Positions 7,911 through 16,888 are shown, numbered from the stretch's first letter. The stretch is DNA of 42,793 nucleotides from Cyclobacterium xiamenense (GCF_009467825.1 NZ_WIOK01000039.1:1-42793), one strand, 5' to 3'. Translations and numbers: made by a program. The notes: a model not told the origin generated them from the sequence alone.

Positions 7911-8844
7911 CTTGATGAATGGCTTTCACGGTATACGTTTTTTTATTCTGCGACTCAAAGTAGGTACGGACGATAATTTCGGCCACGATACCGGTGGTAA
8001 TCAGCTGCACCCCACCCAGGACCAAAATAAAGCCCACCAACAGTATGGGGCGACCCCAGATATCCTCTCCCAGCAATTTCAGGATAAGCAGGTAAATGTT
8101 TACCAATACACCAACGGCAAACGAGAGCAAGCCCAGCGTACCGAAAATATGGATGGGCCGCTGAAAGTACTTTTGAAAAAAAAGCATCAGGATCAGGTCG
8201 GCAATCACTTTGAAGGTGCGGCTTAAGCCATATTTGGAGGTGCCGTGGATGCGCGGATGGTGCTTCACATCCACTTCCGTCATGCGGGCACCTTCCTGCC
8301 GTGCAAGCACCGGAATGAAGCGGTGCAATTCTCCGTACAAGCCCATGTTTTGGGCAATGTGCGCCTTGTAGATCCGCAGACTGCAGCCGTAATCGGACAG
8401 GTACACCTTGGTGGTGGTGCGGATCAGCCAATTGGCCATTTTGCTGGGCAATTTCCGAAGCACAAAGCCATCCTGCCGGTTGGCCCTTCTGCCGGCCACC
8501 ACGTCCCAGTCTTCGTTTTTGGCCAGATCCAGCATCATGGGTATATCGCTGGGGTCGTTTTGCAAGTCCCCATCCATGGTCACGATGTACTGCCCGTTGG
8601 AATGATCGATGCCTGCCGCCAACGCCGTTGTCTGTCCGTAATTCTTGTTGAAGATGAGCACGCGCGTGTGTTCATTGGCGAGGGCCTTCATTTTCTCCAC
8701 AGAGCGGTCCGTCGATCCATCGTCCACCAGGATGAGCTCGTAAGCGATGGAAGACAGTGCGGCGTAGATTGCTTCCAGTAAGGGGGGAATGTTTCCTTCT
8801 TCGTTAAACACGGTAACAACTACCGAAATCTCTGGTTGGGCCAT
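7891..8844 (-). CDS. GT2 glycosyltransferase, DPM1/GtrB-like
   Basis: A 317-aa family-2 glycosyltransferase with two C-terminal membrane helices, of the dolichol-/polyprenyl-phosphate sugar synthase type. It transfers a sugar from a nucleotide donor to a polyprenyl phosphate on the cytoplasmic face. The GT-A fold motifs are VVVTVFNEEGN (8-18), DDGS (41-44) and DGDLQNDP (91-98). The C-terminal region from about residue 235 has two hydrophobic segments. I chose the ATG at 8844 because homology begins there; a longer in-frame extension to 9054 overlaps the divergent oxidoreductase region and has no family character. It overlaps the next gene by 20 bases. Confidence 0.9.
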   Translation of the reverse strand: MAQPEISVVVTVFNEEGNIPPLLEAIYAALSSIAYELILVDDGSTDRSVEKMKALANEHTRVLIFNKNYGQTTALAAGIDHSNGQYIVTMDGDLQNDPSDIPMMLDLAKNEDWDVVAGRRANRQDGFVLRKLPSKMANWLIRTTTKVYLSDYGCSLRIYKAHIAQNMGLYGELHRFIPVLARQEGARMTEVDVKHHPRIHGTSKYGLSRTFKVIADLILMLFFQKYFQRPIHIFGTLGLLSFAVGVLVNIYLLILKLLGEDIWGRPILLVGFILVLGGVQLITTGIVAEIIVRTYFESQNKKTYTVKAIHQGGQKTT

Positions 8845-9042
8845 ACAACAAAATTTCAACGAAATTACGGTTTTTTGAAAGCGGGGGCAAATGGAGCCGC
8901 AAAAACATTCCCGAAGGCCAAACCCGCCGCCTTGCCAGGGCTTTTCCAGCTGTTGCCGCAGCCGGTAAAATTCCTTATATTGAAAACGAAAACCAGAAAA
9001 CGCTGGAGATCCCTTTTTTATCAAACCAAACGAGAAAACCCA

Positions 9043-10137
9043 ATGAACACGCATTCCAGACGAAATGCCCTAAAGACCCTGGCGCTTGGCAGCAGCCTTG
9101 CCCTGGTGAACCCCCTACAACTCCTGGCCCGTTCCAGGAAAGAGAAAATCGGTGTGGCACTGGTAGGGTTGGGCTATTACAGCACCGACCTTCTGGCCCC
9201 GGCCTTGCAGCAAACCGAGCATTGTTACCTGGCCGGAGTTGTCACCGGCACCCCATCCAAGGCCGAGGCCTGGAAGGAAAAATACCAGATACCCGAGAAA
9301 AACATCTACACTTACGAAAACTTTGATCGCATCGCGGACAATCCGGATATAGACGTGGTTTACGTGGTGCTGCCTCCCTCCATGCACGCCGAATACACCA
9401 TCCGCGCTGCCAACGCCGGCAAGCATGTCTGGTGCGAAAAACCCATGGCGGTGACCAGCAAGGAATGTCAACGCATGATCGACGCCTGCAAGAAAAACAA
9501 GGTGCAGTTGACCATTGGCTACCGCCTGCAGCACGAGCCCAATACCCAGGAATACCGTTCCATTGTGCAACAAAACAAACTGGGGAGCGTCAACTACGTG
9601 GACTGCGCTGCCGGCTACCGGGAAAACCGAACCGACCACTGGAAGCAAAAGAAAGAAATGGGTGGCGGCGTCATTTACGATATGGGGGTATATTCCATAC
9701 AAGGAGCCCGCCTGGGCACCCATATGGAACCGATCGCGGTGGTGTCGGCATCGGCCATCTCCACCCGTCCGGACATCTACAAAGACGGCCTTGCCGATGT
9801 GGTGACTGCCAAGCTGGAGTTTCCGGGGGGTGTTTTTGCCGACATCAAAACCAGCTTTGCCGAAAGCGTGAATTATCTGACCATTGAATGTGCAGAAGGC
9901 AACATTGAAATGCAGCCCTACTCTGCCTATGCGGGAGTGAAAGGAAAAAGCCCATTGGGAGAGATCAATCATCCCTACCAGGTGCCCTGGCAGCAAGCCA
10001 AACAGATGGACGACGATGCCCTGGCTATTCTGGAAAACAAAGCGCCGCTGGTACCCGGAGAAGAAGGCTTGCGGGACATCGCCATCGTGGAAGCCATTTT
10101 GAAATCCGCAGAAAAAGGCAAACGCGTAAAAATCTAA
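9043..10137 (+). CDS. Tat-exported Gfo/Idh/MocA-family oxidoreductase
   Basis: A 364-aa NAD(P)-dependent sugar or polyol oxidoreductase of the glucose-fructose oxidoreductase type. The N-terminus HSRRNALKTLALGSSLALVN is a twin-arginine signal, so the folded enzyme with bound cofactor is probably exported to the periplasm. The Rossmann motif VALVGLGYYS is at about 38-47, and the family signature EKP is at 132-134. The C-terminal domain has MGGGVIYDMGVYSIQGAR. The ATG at 9043 is chosen because it starts the Tat signal; upstream in-frame codons to 8836 run into the divergent promoter region. A strong terminator follows at 10146. The sugar substrate is not identifiable. Confidence 0.9.
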   Translation: MNTHSRRNALKTLALGSSLALVNPLQLLARSRKEKIGVALVGLGYYSTDLLAPALQQTEHCYLAGVVTGTPSKAEAWKEKYQIPEKNIYTYENFDRIADNPDIDVVYVVLPPSMHAEYTIRAANAGKHVWCEKPMAVTSKECQRMIDACKKNKVQLTIGYRLQHEPNTQEYRSIVQQNKLGSVNYVDCAAGYRENRTDHWKQKKEMGGGVIYDMGVYSIQGARLGTHMEPIAVVSASAISTRPDIYKDGLADVVTAKLEFPGGVFADIKTSFAESVNYLTIECAEGNIEMQPYSAYAGVKGKSPLGEINHPYQVPWQQAKQMDDDALAILENKAPLVPGEEGLRDIAIVEAILKSAEKGKRVKI

Positions 10138-10145
10138 TGAAACTC

Positions 10146-10187
10146 CTGCTTTTGGGAAGGCGTTTCTTCCCAAAAGCAGTATTTTTT
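10146..10187 (+). terminator. Intrinsic terminator after the oxidoreductase gene
   Basis: CTGCTTTTGGGAAG (10146-10159) is exactly reverse-complemented at 10166-10179 with a 6-base loop, followed by TATTTTTTC. The 14-bp stem starts 8 bases after the stop codon. Confidence 0.85.
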
Positions 10188-10215
10188 CTTACTTTCGCAC
10201 CTCCTTTTTTACTTC

Positions 10216-11871
10216 ATGAAACAACCGCTGCATTGGACAAACGGCTTTTCCTTGCCCCTGATCGCCTTCCTGCTGCTGATCGCACCGTTTGCCCTGGATT
10301 TTCATCTGCATTATCCGGACGAAATGTATTACACAGACGCCGCCTTGCAAATGATGCAAAACGGGGACTACCTGACCACCTATCTGGGAAACGGGGAGCT
10401 GCGTTTCAAGAAACCCATCCTTACTTATTGGGCCGTACTGGCGGGATTTGAAACGGTAGGCGTTTCCGCCCTGGCCTCCCGACTGCTGTTTTTGCTGGCA
10501 GGGGCTGCCTTGATTCCCCTGGTATACCTGATCGCCCGGATGGCCGGCGGTGACAACCGTCTGCCGCAGTGGTCGGCCTGGATCGCGGCCACGCATCCGG
10601 TACTGGTTTTCAGCAGCACGCGCTCCATTCCGGATATTTTACTGGCGTTTTTTGTTACCCTGGCAGCCCTGGGAGTAACGGGACTGCTTCGATTCGGTGA
10701 GGATGCCCCGAAACGGTACCTATGGTTGTTTTATCTGAGCCTTGGGCTGGCGTTTGAGGTAAAGGGCCTGCCTGCGGCCGCGTTGGGACTCATTGCCCTT
10801 GCCTACTTATGGCTGAATCCCTGGAGGGCCCTTTCCCTGCCGAAGTTGCTGCATCCACCCGCCCTGCTGAGCGGCATTGCCGTTGGCTTGTTTTGGTTTG
10901 TGGCCATGTATCTTCGGTTCGGTCCGGTGTACCTGGATTCCTTTTACGAGGACCAGCTGGGCATGCGTCTTGGGGGCAGGATTTGGCTAATTGCCCGGCA
11001 TTTCTCGTTGGCATTGCTGCTGATGATCGTTTTGTTTGTGCCTTGGTTTCTGCCGGCGCTAAAGGGAATACGTACAACGGCTGCGGCCACCTTTCAGGAA
11101 AACAAGGCCTTTTTTGGCTTCCTTGCTGTATGGGTCTTGTCTATCATTGCCATGACCGGCATGGTATCCACGTTTTACGAACGGTACCTGCTGCCCGTCA
11201 CTCCCCTTGCCGCTGTGGGTCTGGCAGCGCTGCTACTGAAGCAACCGGAAAAAAACCTTCACCGCGGCCTGAAAGCAGCCGCATGGGTTTTTCTGGGCAT
11301 CAACTGGCTATTGCTGCTGGTAGCCCTTTTGCCACTGATTGGCCTGGAAAGCCCCTGGTACCTGTACTTGCAGTGGCTGGCAGGTAGCCTCCTGAGCCTC
11401 TTTCTGGCCTTCCAACTCAAGCTTCCCGCTTATCGGGTTCAGGTGCTGGGAACCGCCATTCTGTTGGTGTTTTTTAACCTTACGCTGGTTTCGTATCCCT
11501 TGTCCATTCCCCATCAGGGGGTACAGCTTCGTGCCCACCTGGAGCAAGCAGCCATCCCGGAAAACAGCCCGATCGCTTTTTTGGGGCATCCCCATTATGC
11601 CAGTAAGATCCGAATTGGCCTGGGAACCGCCTATCCCATGAAAACCTTTGCCCGCCTGGCCGAGGTGCCCGAACAGTATCGGTTTCTGATTTGTGATGCG
11701 CCCACCCTGGAGCAGCTCCCGAAGGAATCCTTTACTAGCCAGTTGGCCAGCCTGAACTGGGACCCAAAGTACTGGCAGGCCATGGTGGATGCAATTCTCA
11801 GCGGAGACACTGCGGAGGCCAAGCGGAAATGGGGCAAAAAATACTACTGGGTGGAACGAATTGCCCCCTAA
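10216..11871 (+). CDS. ArnT/PMT-like membrane glycosyltransferase (GT39/GT83 fold)
   Basis: A 551-aa inner-membrane protein with about twelve hydrophobic segments, of the PMT/ArnT family that uses polyprenyl-phosphate sugars as donors. The first periplasmic loop has the family's acidic pair in HYPDEMYY (D35-E36), followed by GELRFKKPILTYW (KKP, about 64-66), the pattern of ArnT-type enzymes. The C-terminal 130 residues are a soluble periplasmic domain. It likely works with the nearby GT2 polyprenyl-phosphate sugar synthase, which would supply its lipid-linked donor. The acceptor (lipid A, protein or other glycan) is unknown. A 78-base gap holding a terminator separates it from the upstream gene. 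Confidence 0.85.
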   Translation: MKQPLHWTNGFSLPLIAFLLLIAPFALDFHLHYPDEMYYTDAALQMMQNGDYLTTYLGNGELRFKKPILTYWAVLAGFETVGVSALASRLLFLLAGAALIPLVYLIARMAGGDNRLPQWSAWIAATHPVLVFSSTRSIPDILLAFFVTLAALGVTGLLRFGEDAPKRYLWLFYLSLGLAFEVKGLPAAALGLIALAYLWLNPWRALSLPKLLHPPALLSGIAVGLFWFVAMYLRFGPVYLDSFYEDQLGMRLGGRIWLIARHFSLALLLMIVLFVPWFLPALKGIRTTAAATFQENKAFFGFLAVWVLSIIAMTGMVSTFYERYLLPVTPLAAVGLAALLLKQPEKNLHRGLKAAAWVFLGINWLLLLVALLPLIGLESPWYLYLQWLAGSLLSLFLAFQLKLPAYRVQVLGTAILLVFFNLTLVSYPLSIPHQGVQLRAHLEQAAIPENSPIAFLGHPHYASKIRIGLGTAYPMKTFARLAEVPEQYRFLICDAPTLEQLPKESFTSQLASLNWDPKYWQAMVDAILSGDTAEAKRKWGKKYYWVERIAP

Positions 11872-11892
11872 GGGTATTACCAAACGGCAAGA

Positions 11893-11928
11893 AACCAAAA
11901 AAGCTGCGCAAGGGCAGCTTTTTTGGTT
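11893..11928. terminator. Bidirectional terminator between converging genes
   Basis: AACCAAAAAAGCTGC (11893-11907) is exactly reverse-complemented at 11914-11928 with a 6-base loop. The A- and T-runs in the arms let it serve both the rightward glycosyltransferase gene and the leftward rpsU-xerC-hpf genes. Confidence 0.85.
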
Positions 11929-11943
11929 GTGAAAATGCGTTAG

Positions 11944-12249
11944 CTATTGCTTGGCGATAACCAGTTTTTCCTTGAATTTTTTGATCTGCCTTCGCAGGGC
12001 TTCCACCGAATCGTCTGCTGCTGCTTCGAAGGAATCGTTTTGACTTTTTGCAAAAAGTTGCTTTCCGGGTACATTCAACTTGATTTCTACGATCTTATTT
12101 TCACTCTTATCATTTTTATCCAGCCTCATAAAAACTTCTCCGTCAATGATCTGATCGTAATACGTATCGAGTTTATCCGCCTTTTTCTGGATAAAATTGA
12201 TCAACTTCTGATCGGCATCGAAATGAATGGAATGCATTTGTAATTTCAT
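11944..12249 (-). CDS. hpf: Ribosome hibernation promoting factor / RaiA family
   Basis: A 101-aa protein of the HPF/YfiA (RaiA) family that binds in the small-subunit decoding region and protects idle ribosomes. It has the family pattern MHSIHFDADQKLINFIQKK, then EVFMRLDKNDKSENKIVEI and the FEAAADDSVEALRRQIKKFK C-terminal helix. The length is that of the short form without the dimerising C-terminal domain. I chose the ATG at 12249 over a GTG three codons upstream. It lies 31 bases downstream of xerC, in the Bacteroidota order rpsU-xerC-hpf, and is followed by the shared terminator. Confidence 0.93.
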   Translation of the reverse strand: MKLQMHSIHFDADQKLINFIQKKADKLDTYYDQIIDGEVFMRLDKNDKSENKIVEIKLNVPGKQLFAKSQNDSFEAAADDSVEALRRQIKKFKEKLVIAKQ

Positions 12250-12280
12250 AATAATCACTGTTTAAAAGTTTAACTTTTAT

Positions 12281-13165
12281 TTACGCTTTGGGATGTGCCT
12301 GTTCGTACACAGCCTTCAGTTTCTCGATGGAATTATGGGTGTATACCTGGGTAGCAGCCAGGCTGGAGTGCCCCAGCAGGTCCTTGACGGCATTGAGGTC
12401 GGCTCCTTTATTAAGCAAGTGGGTGGCAAAAGTGTGACGCATAAGGTGGGGACTTCTATGGGTGGTCTGAATAAAAAGATCGAGGTATTTTCTGACAATT
12501 CGGTAAATCATCATCGGATAAGCTGCTTCCTTACTGTTTCTAACGATAAAATAGTCATTTCCGTCTGCAAATGAAAATGTTTCTTCGAATAGTTTTTTGT
12601 AGGCAAGAATATTTTTTTGAAGTCGTATAGACACTGGAATTATTCGGTATTTCTTCCCTTTCCCGAGTACCTTGATCTGCCCGCTTTCGAGATCCACCGC
12701 ACGCCAGCGCAGCCCAATCAACTCCGACAAACGCATGCCGGTAAGGTACAGGAGTTGCAAGACCATGCGATCGCGCTGCCCGTCAAAATCTGATCCGTAG
12801 TTTGCCGCCTCCAAAAGGGCTTCCACTTCCTTTTCGGGTATAAAAGCTGGGAGCGTTCTCCCTTTTTTCAGGGATTGAATCTTGACCGTGGGGTCACGGC
12901 TGATGCGACCCGACTTCACCAAAAATTTAAAAAAGGTCCGCAGGGTAGCCATTTTGCGGTTGACAGTTGCGGGCGAAAGGCCCTCTTCTATCAAGTCCAC
13001 CATCCAGGCCCGTATTTCGGAGTGGCCCGCTTCCTCGGGACCCTGCAACCCAAAGGCGTCCACGGAAAATGCGGAGAACTGCTCCAGATCTTTCGTGTAG
13101 GCCAGTACGGTATGCGCGCTGGCCCGCTTTTCGTGTTCCAGGTAATTTATAAATGAAAAAAGCAT
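12281..13165 (-). CDS. xerC: Tyrosine recombinase XerC-like
   Basis: A 294-aa site-specific tyrosine recombinase, probably one of the Xer pair that resolves chromosome dimers at dif. The N-terminal SAM-like domain begins MLFSFINYLEHEKRASAHTV. Catalytic residues are R145 (TGMRLSEL), H240 and R243 (HLMRH), H266 (LGHSS) and the nucleophile Y275 (VYTHNS). The length is that of Xer proteins rather than of mobile-element integrases. I chose the ATG at 13165 because the alternative at 13195 adds ten residues upstream of the family start. Its position between rpsU and hpf is conserved in Bacteroidota and argues for the housekeeping Xer role. Confidence 0.9.
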   Translation of the reverse strand: MLFSFINYLEHEKRASAHTVLAYTKDLEQFSAFSVDAFGLQGPEEAGHSEIRAWMVDLIEEGLSPATVNRKMATLRTFFKFLVKSGRISRDPTVKIQSLKKGRTLPAFIPEKEVEALLEAANYGSDFDGQRDRMVLQLLYLTGMRLSELIGLRWRAVDLESGQIKVLGKGKKYRIIPVSIRLQKNILAYKKLFEETFSFADGNDYFIVRNSKEAAYPMMIYRIVRKYLDLFIQTTHRSPHLMRHTFATHLLNKGADLNAVKDLLGHSSLAATQVYTHNSIEKLKAVYEQAHPKA

Positions 13166-13221
13166 ATCGGTGGTTTCATACACCAATATGCTCAATAATT
13201 TTATGAAAACGAAAGGATTTC

Positions 13222-13416
13222 TTATTTCCCTTCCTGTTCCTGCATTCGTTGTTTGTAGGCGGCTTTAATTACCTCTGTACGTCGGGTTATCGAAGGCTTC
13301 TCAAAATGTTGCCTTCTTCTCAACTCACGGATGACACCGGTTTTGTCAAACTTTTTCTTAAAACGCTTTAGCGCTTTTTCGATGGACTCGTTTTCTTTAA
13401 CGTTTACTACGATCAT
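13222..13416 (-). CDS. rpsU: 30S ribosomal protein S21
   Basis: A 64-aa bS21 protein of the small-subunit platform near the 3' end of 16S rRNA. The sequence starts IVVNVKENESIEKALKRFKK, the family signature, and contains GVIRELRRRQHFEKPS. I chose the ATG at 13416 because an AGGAGGT lies 8 bases before it; a longer in-frame start at 13470 has no family character. It is the first gene of rpsU-xerC-hpf. The strong Shine-Dalgarno sequence is exceptional in this window and is listed separately. Confidence 0.96.
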   Translation of the reverse strand: MIVVNVKENESIEKALKRFKKKFDKTGVIRELRRRQHFEKPSITRRTEVIKAAYKQRMQEQEGK

Positions 13417-13424
13417 ATATATAC

Positions 13425-13431
13425 ACCTCCT
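13425..13431 (-). promoter_or_regulatory. Strong Shine-Dalgarno sequence of rpsU
   Basis: The leftward strand reads AAAGGAGGTG, with AGGAGGT at 13431-13425 and 8 bases to the ATG. The ribosomal genes rpsI, rpsB and tsf in this window have no such sequence. In Flavobacteriia, bS21 helps sequester the anti-Shine-Dalgarno tail and rpsU carries a strong Shine-Dalgarno used for autoregulation. The same control is likely here. Confidence 0.75.
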
Positions 13432-13575
13432 TTCAGCTCGCAAACTTACGAAATCTATCGGGAAACACAAAAGAAATTCTCCTACAACCGGTTTTCTCTA
13501 AATAAAAAAGCCCAATTAGGGCGGAAAAAGCACGGGAATGTTTCCCCCAAAATGAATTAAACTTTATATTTGATC

Positions 13576-14598
13576 ATGGAAAATATTTTAATTACGGGAG
13601 GTGCCGGATACATCGGTTCCCATACGGCAGTAGCCCTGGTGGAAGCGGGCTACCAACCCATCATCGTTGATGACTTTTCGAATTCCGAAAAAAACGTACT
13701 GGAAGGTCTTTCCAAAATCACCGGCCTATCCATCCCCTGCTACGAAGGGGATTGCAACGATCGCAGCTTGCTGGAAAAAATCTTTTCGGAGCATGCGCTT
13801 ACCGGGGTGATTCATTTTGCTGCCTACAAGGCGGTCGGAGAAAGCACCCAGAAACCGTTGAAATATTACGGCAACAATATCTTTTCCCTAGTGGTACTTT
13901 TGGAAACCATGGAAAAATTCGGGGTAGAAAACCTGGTTTTCTCTTCCTCTTGCACCGTTTACGGACAACCCGACGAATTGCCAGTCAAGGAAAGTACGCC
14001 CCGGAAAGTGGCCGAAAGTCCGTACGGCAATACCAAGAAAATCTGTGAAGACATCCTGGTCGATCAGGTTAAAAGCGAGGCGAAACTGGCGGCCATTGCG
14101 CTGAGGTATTTCAATCCCATTGGCGCCCATCCTTCCTCACACATTGGGGAGTTGCCCCTCGGGGTCCCTTCCAATCTGGTACCCTTTGTCACCCAGACAG
14201 GATTGGGTATCCGGAAGGAACTGACCGTGTTTGGTGACGATTACAACACCCCCGATGGCAGTTGTGTCCGGGATTACATTCACGTGATGGACCTGGCCGA
14301 AGCCCATGTAAAGGCGATCAGCTATCTCCGCGGAAAAAACGCACCCTTCTACGACCTGTTCAACGTAGGCACTGGCACCGGAAATACCGTGCTGGAGGTA
14401 ATTCAGGCGTTTGAAAAAGTCAGCAAGCAAGCCTTAAATTATAAAATCGGCCCCAGAAGGCCCGGAGACGTGGAAAAAGTATGGGCCGATACTGAAAAAA
14501 TAACCCGTGAACTGGACTGGCATCCCAAATACACGCTGGAAGATTCCCTTCGTGACAGCTGGAACTGGCAGCTGGCACTTTCCAAAAACCCTGCGTAA
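13576..14598 (+). CDS. galE: UDP-glucose 4-epimerase
   Basis: A 340-aa short-chain dehydrogenase-type epimerase that interconverts UDP-glucose and UDP-galactose (or the N-acetyl forms). The NAD-binding motif GGAGYIG is at residues 8-14, VFSSSCTVYG at 121-130 holds the active-site serine/threonine region, and the catalytic Y150xxxK154 is in SPYGNTKK. LRYFNPIGAHPSSHIGE and the C-terminal RRPGDVEKVWAD are typical GalE. The ATG at 13576 is preferred to a TTG two codons upstream. It is followed after 10 bases by the GH92 gene, so the two may share a transcript. It provides UDP-galactose for envelope polysaccharides. Confidence 0.93.
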   Translation: MENILITGGAGYIGSHTAVALVEAGYQPIIVDDFSNSEKNVLEGLSKITGLSIPCYEGDCNDRSLLEKIFSEHALTGVIHFAAYKAVGESTQKPLKYYGNNIFSLVVLLETMEKFGVENLVFSSSCTVYGQPDELPVKESTPRKVAESPYGNTKKICEDILVDQVKSEAKLAAIALRYFNPIGAHPSSHIGELPLGVPSNLVPFVTQTGLGIRKELTVFGDDYNTPDGSCVRDYIHVMDLAEAHVKAISYLRGKNAPFYDLFNVGTGTGNTVLEVIQAFEKVSKQALNYKIGPRRPGDVEKVWADTEKITRELDWHPKYTLEDSLRDSWNWQLALSKNPA

Positions 14599-14608
14599 CC
14601 CCACCTCC

Positions 14609-16888
14609 ATGACCTCGAATCGTTTCCTCCTGTTTGTACTGCTTGCGCTTTTTCCTCTTTTTGGTTTTCAGTCGAAACCCGAGCCGGAACCGGTAGACCA
14701 GGTCTACCCCCTGTTGGACGCTGCCAATTCCCGGTGGTTTTACTTTAGCTCGGCTACCCGGCCTTTTGGGATGGTCAACCTGAGCCCGGACCACGAATTG
14801 GACGGGGCATGGAACAGTGGTTACCGTTACGATGCCGACAGCATCAAAGGGTTTAGCCATATTCACGCCTGGCAACTTTCCGGGGTCTCGGTCATGCCGG
14901 TTAGCTATACCGCTTCACCCGAAGACCTGCTTTCTGACTACTATTCCCCCTACAGTCACGATCGGGAAACGATTCGGGCAGGCTACCACCGGGTGTACCT
15001 GGATCGTTTTCAGGTCGACGCAGAGCTCACCGCTACCCATCGGGTAGGTTTGCACCGCTACCGCTTTCCCTCTGGAAAACAGTCCGGTGTCCTGTTTCAT
15101 CTGGGAGGAATGTTAGGGCCCAGCGCCATGGTGGAGGGTCGCTTAAAAAAGCTGGACGACCACACCTTGCAGGGAAGCGTTACCAACGAACCGACTTCCC
15201 GGCGCCCACACCCCATCACCGTCCATTTTCAGGTGGCATTTGATCGGCCCATTAGCGGCTGGGTGGAGCAGTCAGATTCCCCCCATATTATTGTGGGCTT
15301 TGGGGAGTTGGACGGCGAAGCCCTGCAAATGAAGGTAAGCATCTCCTACACCCACCCGGACAACGCCCGCGAAAACATGGAAAAGGAACTCTCGCATTGG
15401 GACTTTGACCGGGTAGAACAGGATACTCGTGCCCTGTGGAACGAACTGCTAAGCCGCATACAGGTGGAAGGAAACACCGAAACGCAGCGCCGCCGGTTTT
15501 ACACCGATTTGTGGAAAGCTCTTCAGGGCCGGCGTACCATCAGCGATGTAAACGGCGCCTATCCCGATCACACCGGCGACACCTTCCGGATTGGACAGCT
15601 GCCGCTGGACGAGGCCGGCAATCCCCGTTTCCGGCATTTCAATTCCGATTCCTTCTGGGGCGCCCAATGGACCATAGGTGTACTCTGGTCACTGGTCTAC
15701 CCGGATATTGCCGAGGAATTTGCCAACAGTTTTCTGCAGTACTACCGAGACGGCGGGCTGATTCCCAGGGGCCCTTCGGGAGGCAACTACACGTATGTCA
15801 TGACAGGCGCTTCTTCCACGCCTTTCTTCGTCAGCCTGTACCAAAAAGGGATCCGCGGATTTGATGTGGAAACCGCTTACGAGGGGTTGAAGAAAAACCA
15901 CCTCCCGGGAGGAATGATGAGCAAATCCGGCTACGAGCACCGCACCGCCCTGGGAGGAAATGTGGAAGACTACATCGATATGGGCTACGTCCCCTACCCC
16001 AACCCAAGAGGCCGGTTTGGTGGACACGAACAGGGCGCCGGACAAACGCTGGAATACAGCTTTCAGGACTGGACACTGGCCCAACTGGCCAAAGCCCTGT
16101 CCAAAGAGGCCGATGCACAGCTGTTTTTAGCGCGCTCGCAAAACTACAAGAACGTTTTCGACCCCGCTAGCGGATGGATGCGGCCCAAAAATATGCAAGG
16201 GCAATGGATGGATCCCTATGATCCCTACGACTATGGAAAGGGTTTTGTAGAAGCCAATGGGGCGCAATTTACCTGGTTTGTACCGCATGATTTACCCGGC
16301 CTGGCCGAACTCATGGGCGGAAAAGAAAAAGCAGTGGAAAAACTACAGCAGCAATTCCTGGAAGCAGAGAAACTCGGATTCACCTCCGGCACCTCCCACG
16401 CGGTGGAAACGCATCCCGAATACCGGAGAATTCCCGTCAATTACGGCAACCAGCCTTCCATGCAAATGGCCTATGTGTTCAATTACCTGGACCGTCCCGA
16501 TCTCACCCAATACTGGTCCCGGAAAGTACTGGAGCGTGCCTTTTCCGCACTTAGCCCCCATCTGGGCTACAACGGAGACGAAGATCAGGGCCTCATGGGA
16601 TCCCTGGCCGTGCTGATGAAACTGGGCTTGTTTCAGATGAACGCCGGAACGGAAGAAAATCCGCTGTACGAACTGGGAAGCCCGATTTTTGACAAAGCGG
16701 TCATCCGCCTCCACCCGGACTACTACCCCGGAAAAACGGTTACGATCTGGGCGGAAAACAACGGTCCCGACCGGTATTACATTCAACGAAAAAGCTTCAA
16801 TGGAAAACCAGAAACCGGTATAGGCATTCGCCACCAGGATTTGGTAAATGGAGGGGTTCTGCGCTTGCAGATGAGTGAAATGCCCTGA
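14609..16888 (+). CDS. Secreted GH92-family alpha-mannosidase-like glycosidase
   Basis: A 759-aa calcium-dependent glycosidase of family GH92, exo-acting alpha-mannosidases abundant in Bacteroidota. Residues 1-20 are a signal peptide (MTSNRFLLFVLLALFPLFGF) with no lipobox cysteine, so it is probably periplasmic. The N-terminal beta-sandwich has GFSHIHAWQLSGVSVMPVSY; the (alpha/alpha)6 domain has VEANGAQFTWFVPHDLPGL with a candidate acid E548. NGDEDQGLMGS provides D657 and D659, spaced as in characterised GH92 enzymes. The family's usual GNDDCGQMS is altered, so specificity may differ. I chose the ATG at 14609 since it starts the signal peptide. No SusC/SusD pair is next to it, so it is not in a classic polysaccharide-utilisation locus. 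Confidence 0.88.
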   Translation: MTSNRFLLFVLLALFPLFGFQSKPEPEPVDQVYPLLDAANSRWFYFSSATRPFGMVNLSPDHELDGAWNSGYRYDADSIKGFSHIHAWQLSGVSVMPVSYTASPEDLLSDYYSPYSHDRETIRAGYHRVYLDRFQVDAELTATHRVGLHRYRFPSGKQSGVLFHLGGMLGPSAMVEGRLKKLDDHTLQGSVTNEPTSRRPHPITVHFQVAFDRPISGWVEQSDSPHIIVGFGELDGEALQMKVSISYTHPDNARENMEKELSHWDFDRVEQDTRALWNELLSRIQVEGNTETQRRRFYTDLWKALQGRRTISDVNGAYPDHTGDTFRIGQLPLDEAGNPRFRHFNSDSFWGAQWTIGVLWSLVYPDIAEEFANSFLQYYRDGGLIPRGPSGGNYTYVMTGASSTPFFVSLYQKGIRGFDVETAYEGLKKNHLPGGMMSKSGYEHRTALGGNVEDYIDMGYVPYPNPRGRFGGHEQGAGQTLEYSFQDWTLAQLAKALSKEADAQLFLARSQNYKNVFDPASGWMRPKNMQGQWMDPYDPYDYGKGFVEANGAQFTWFVPHDLPGLAELMGGKEKAVEKLQQQFLEAEKLGFTSGTSHAVETHPEYRRIPVNYGNQPSMQMAYVFNYLDRPDLTQYWSRKVLERAFSALSPHLGYNGDEDQGLMGSLAVLMKLGLFQMNAGTEENPLYELGSPIFDKAVIRLHPDYYPGKTVTIWAENNGPDRYYIQRKSFNGKPETGIGIRHQDLVNGGVLRLQMSEMP

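Noticed and set aside
9115-10173. Long leftward open frame of 352 codons
   Set aside because: It is antisense to the Gfo/Idh/MocA gene, with low-complexity G/F/H-rich translation and no family character.
12281-13165. XerC-like recombinase as part of a mobile element
   Set aside because: Length, the flanking rpsU and hpf and the absence of att repeats fit the conserved housekeeping locus.
13565-13572. TATATTTG box just before galE
   Set aside because: It matches the -7 consensus but ends 3 bases before the start codon and has no -33 TTTG, so it would imply transcription starting inside the gene; chance in A/T-rich DNA is likelier.
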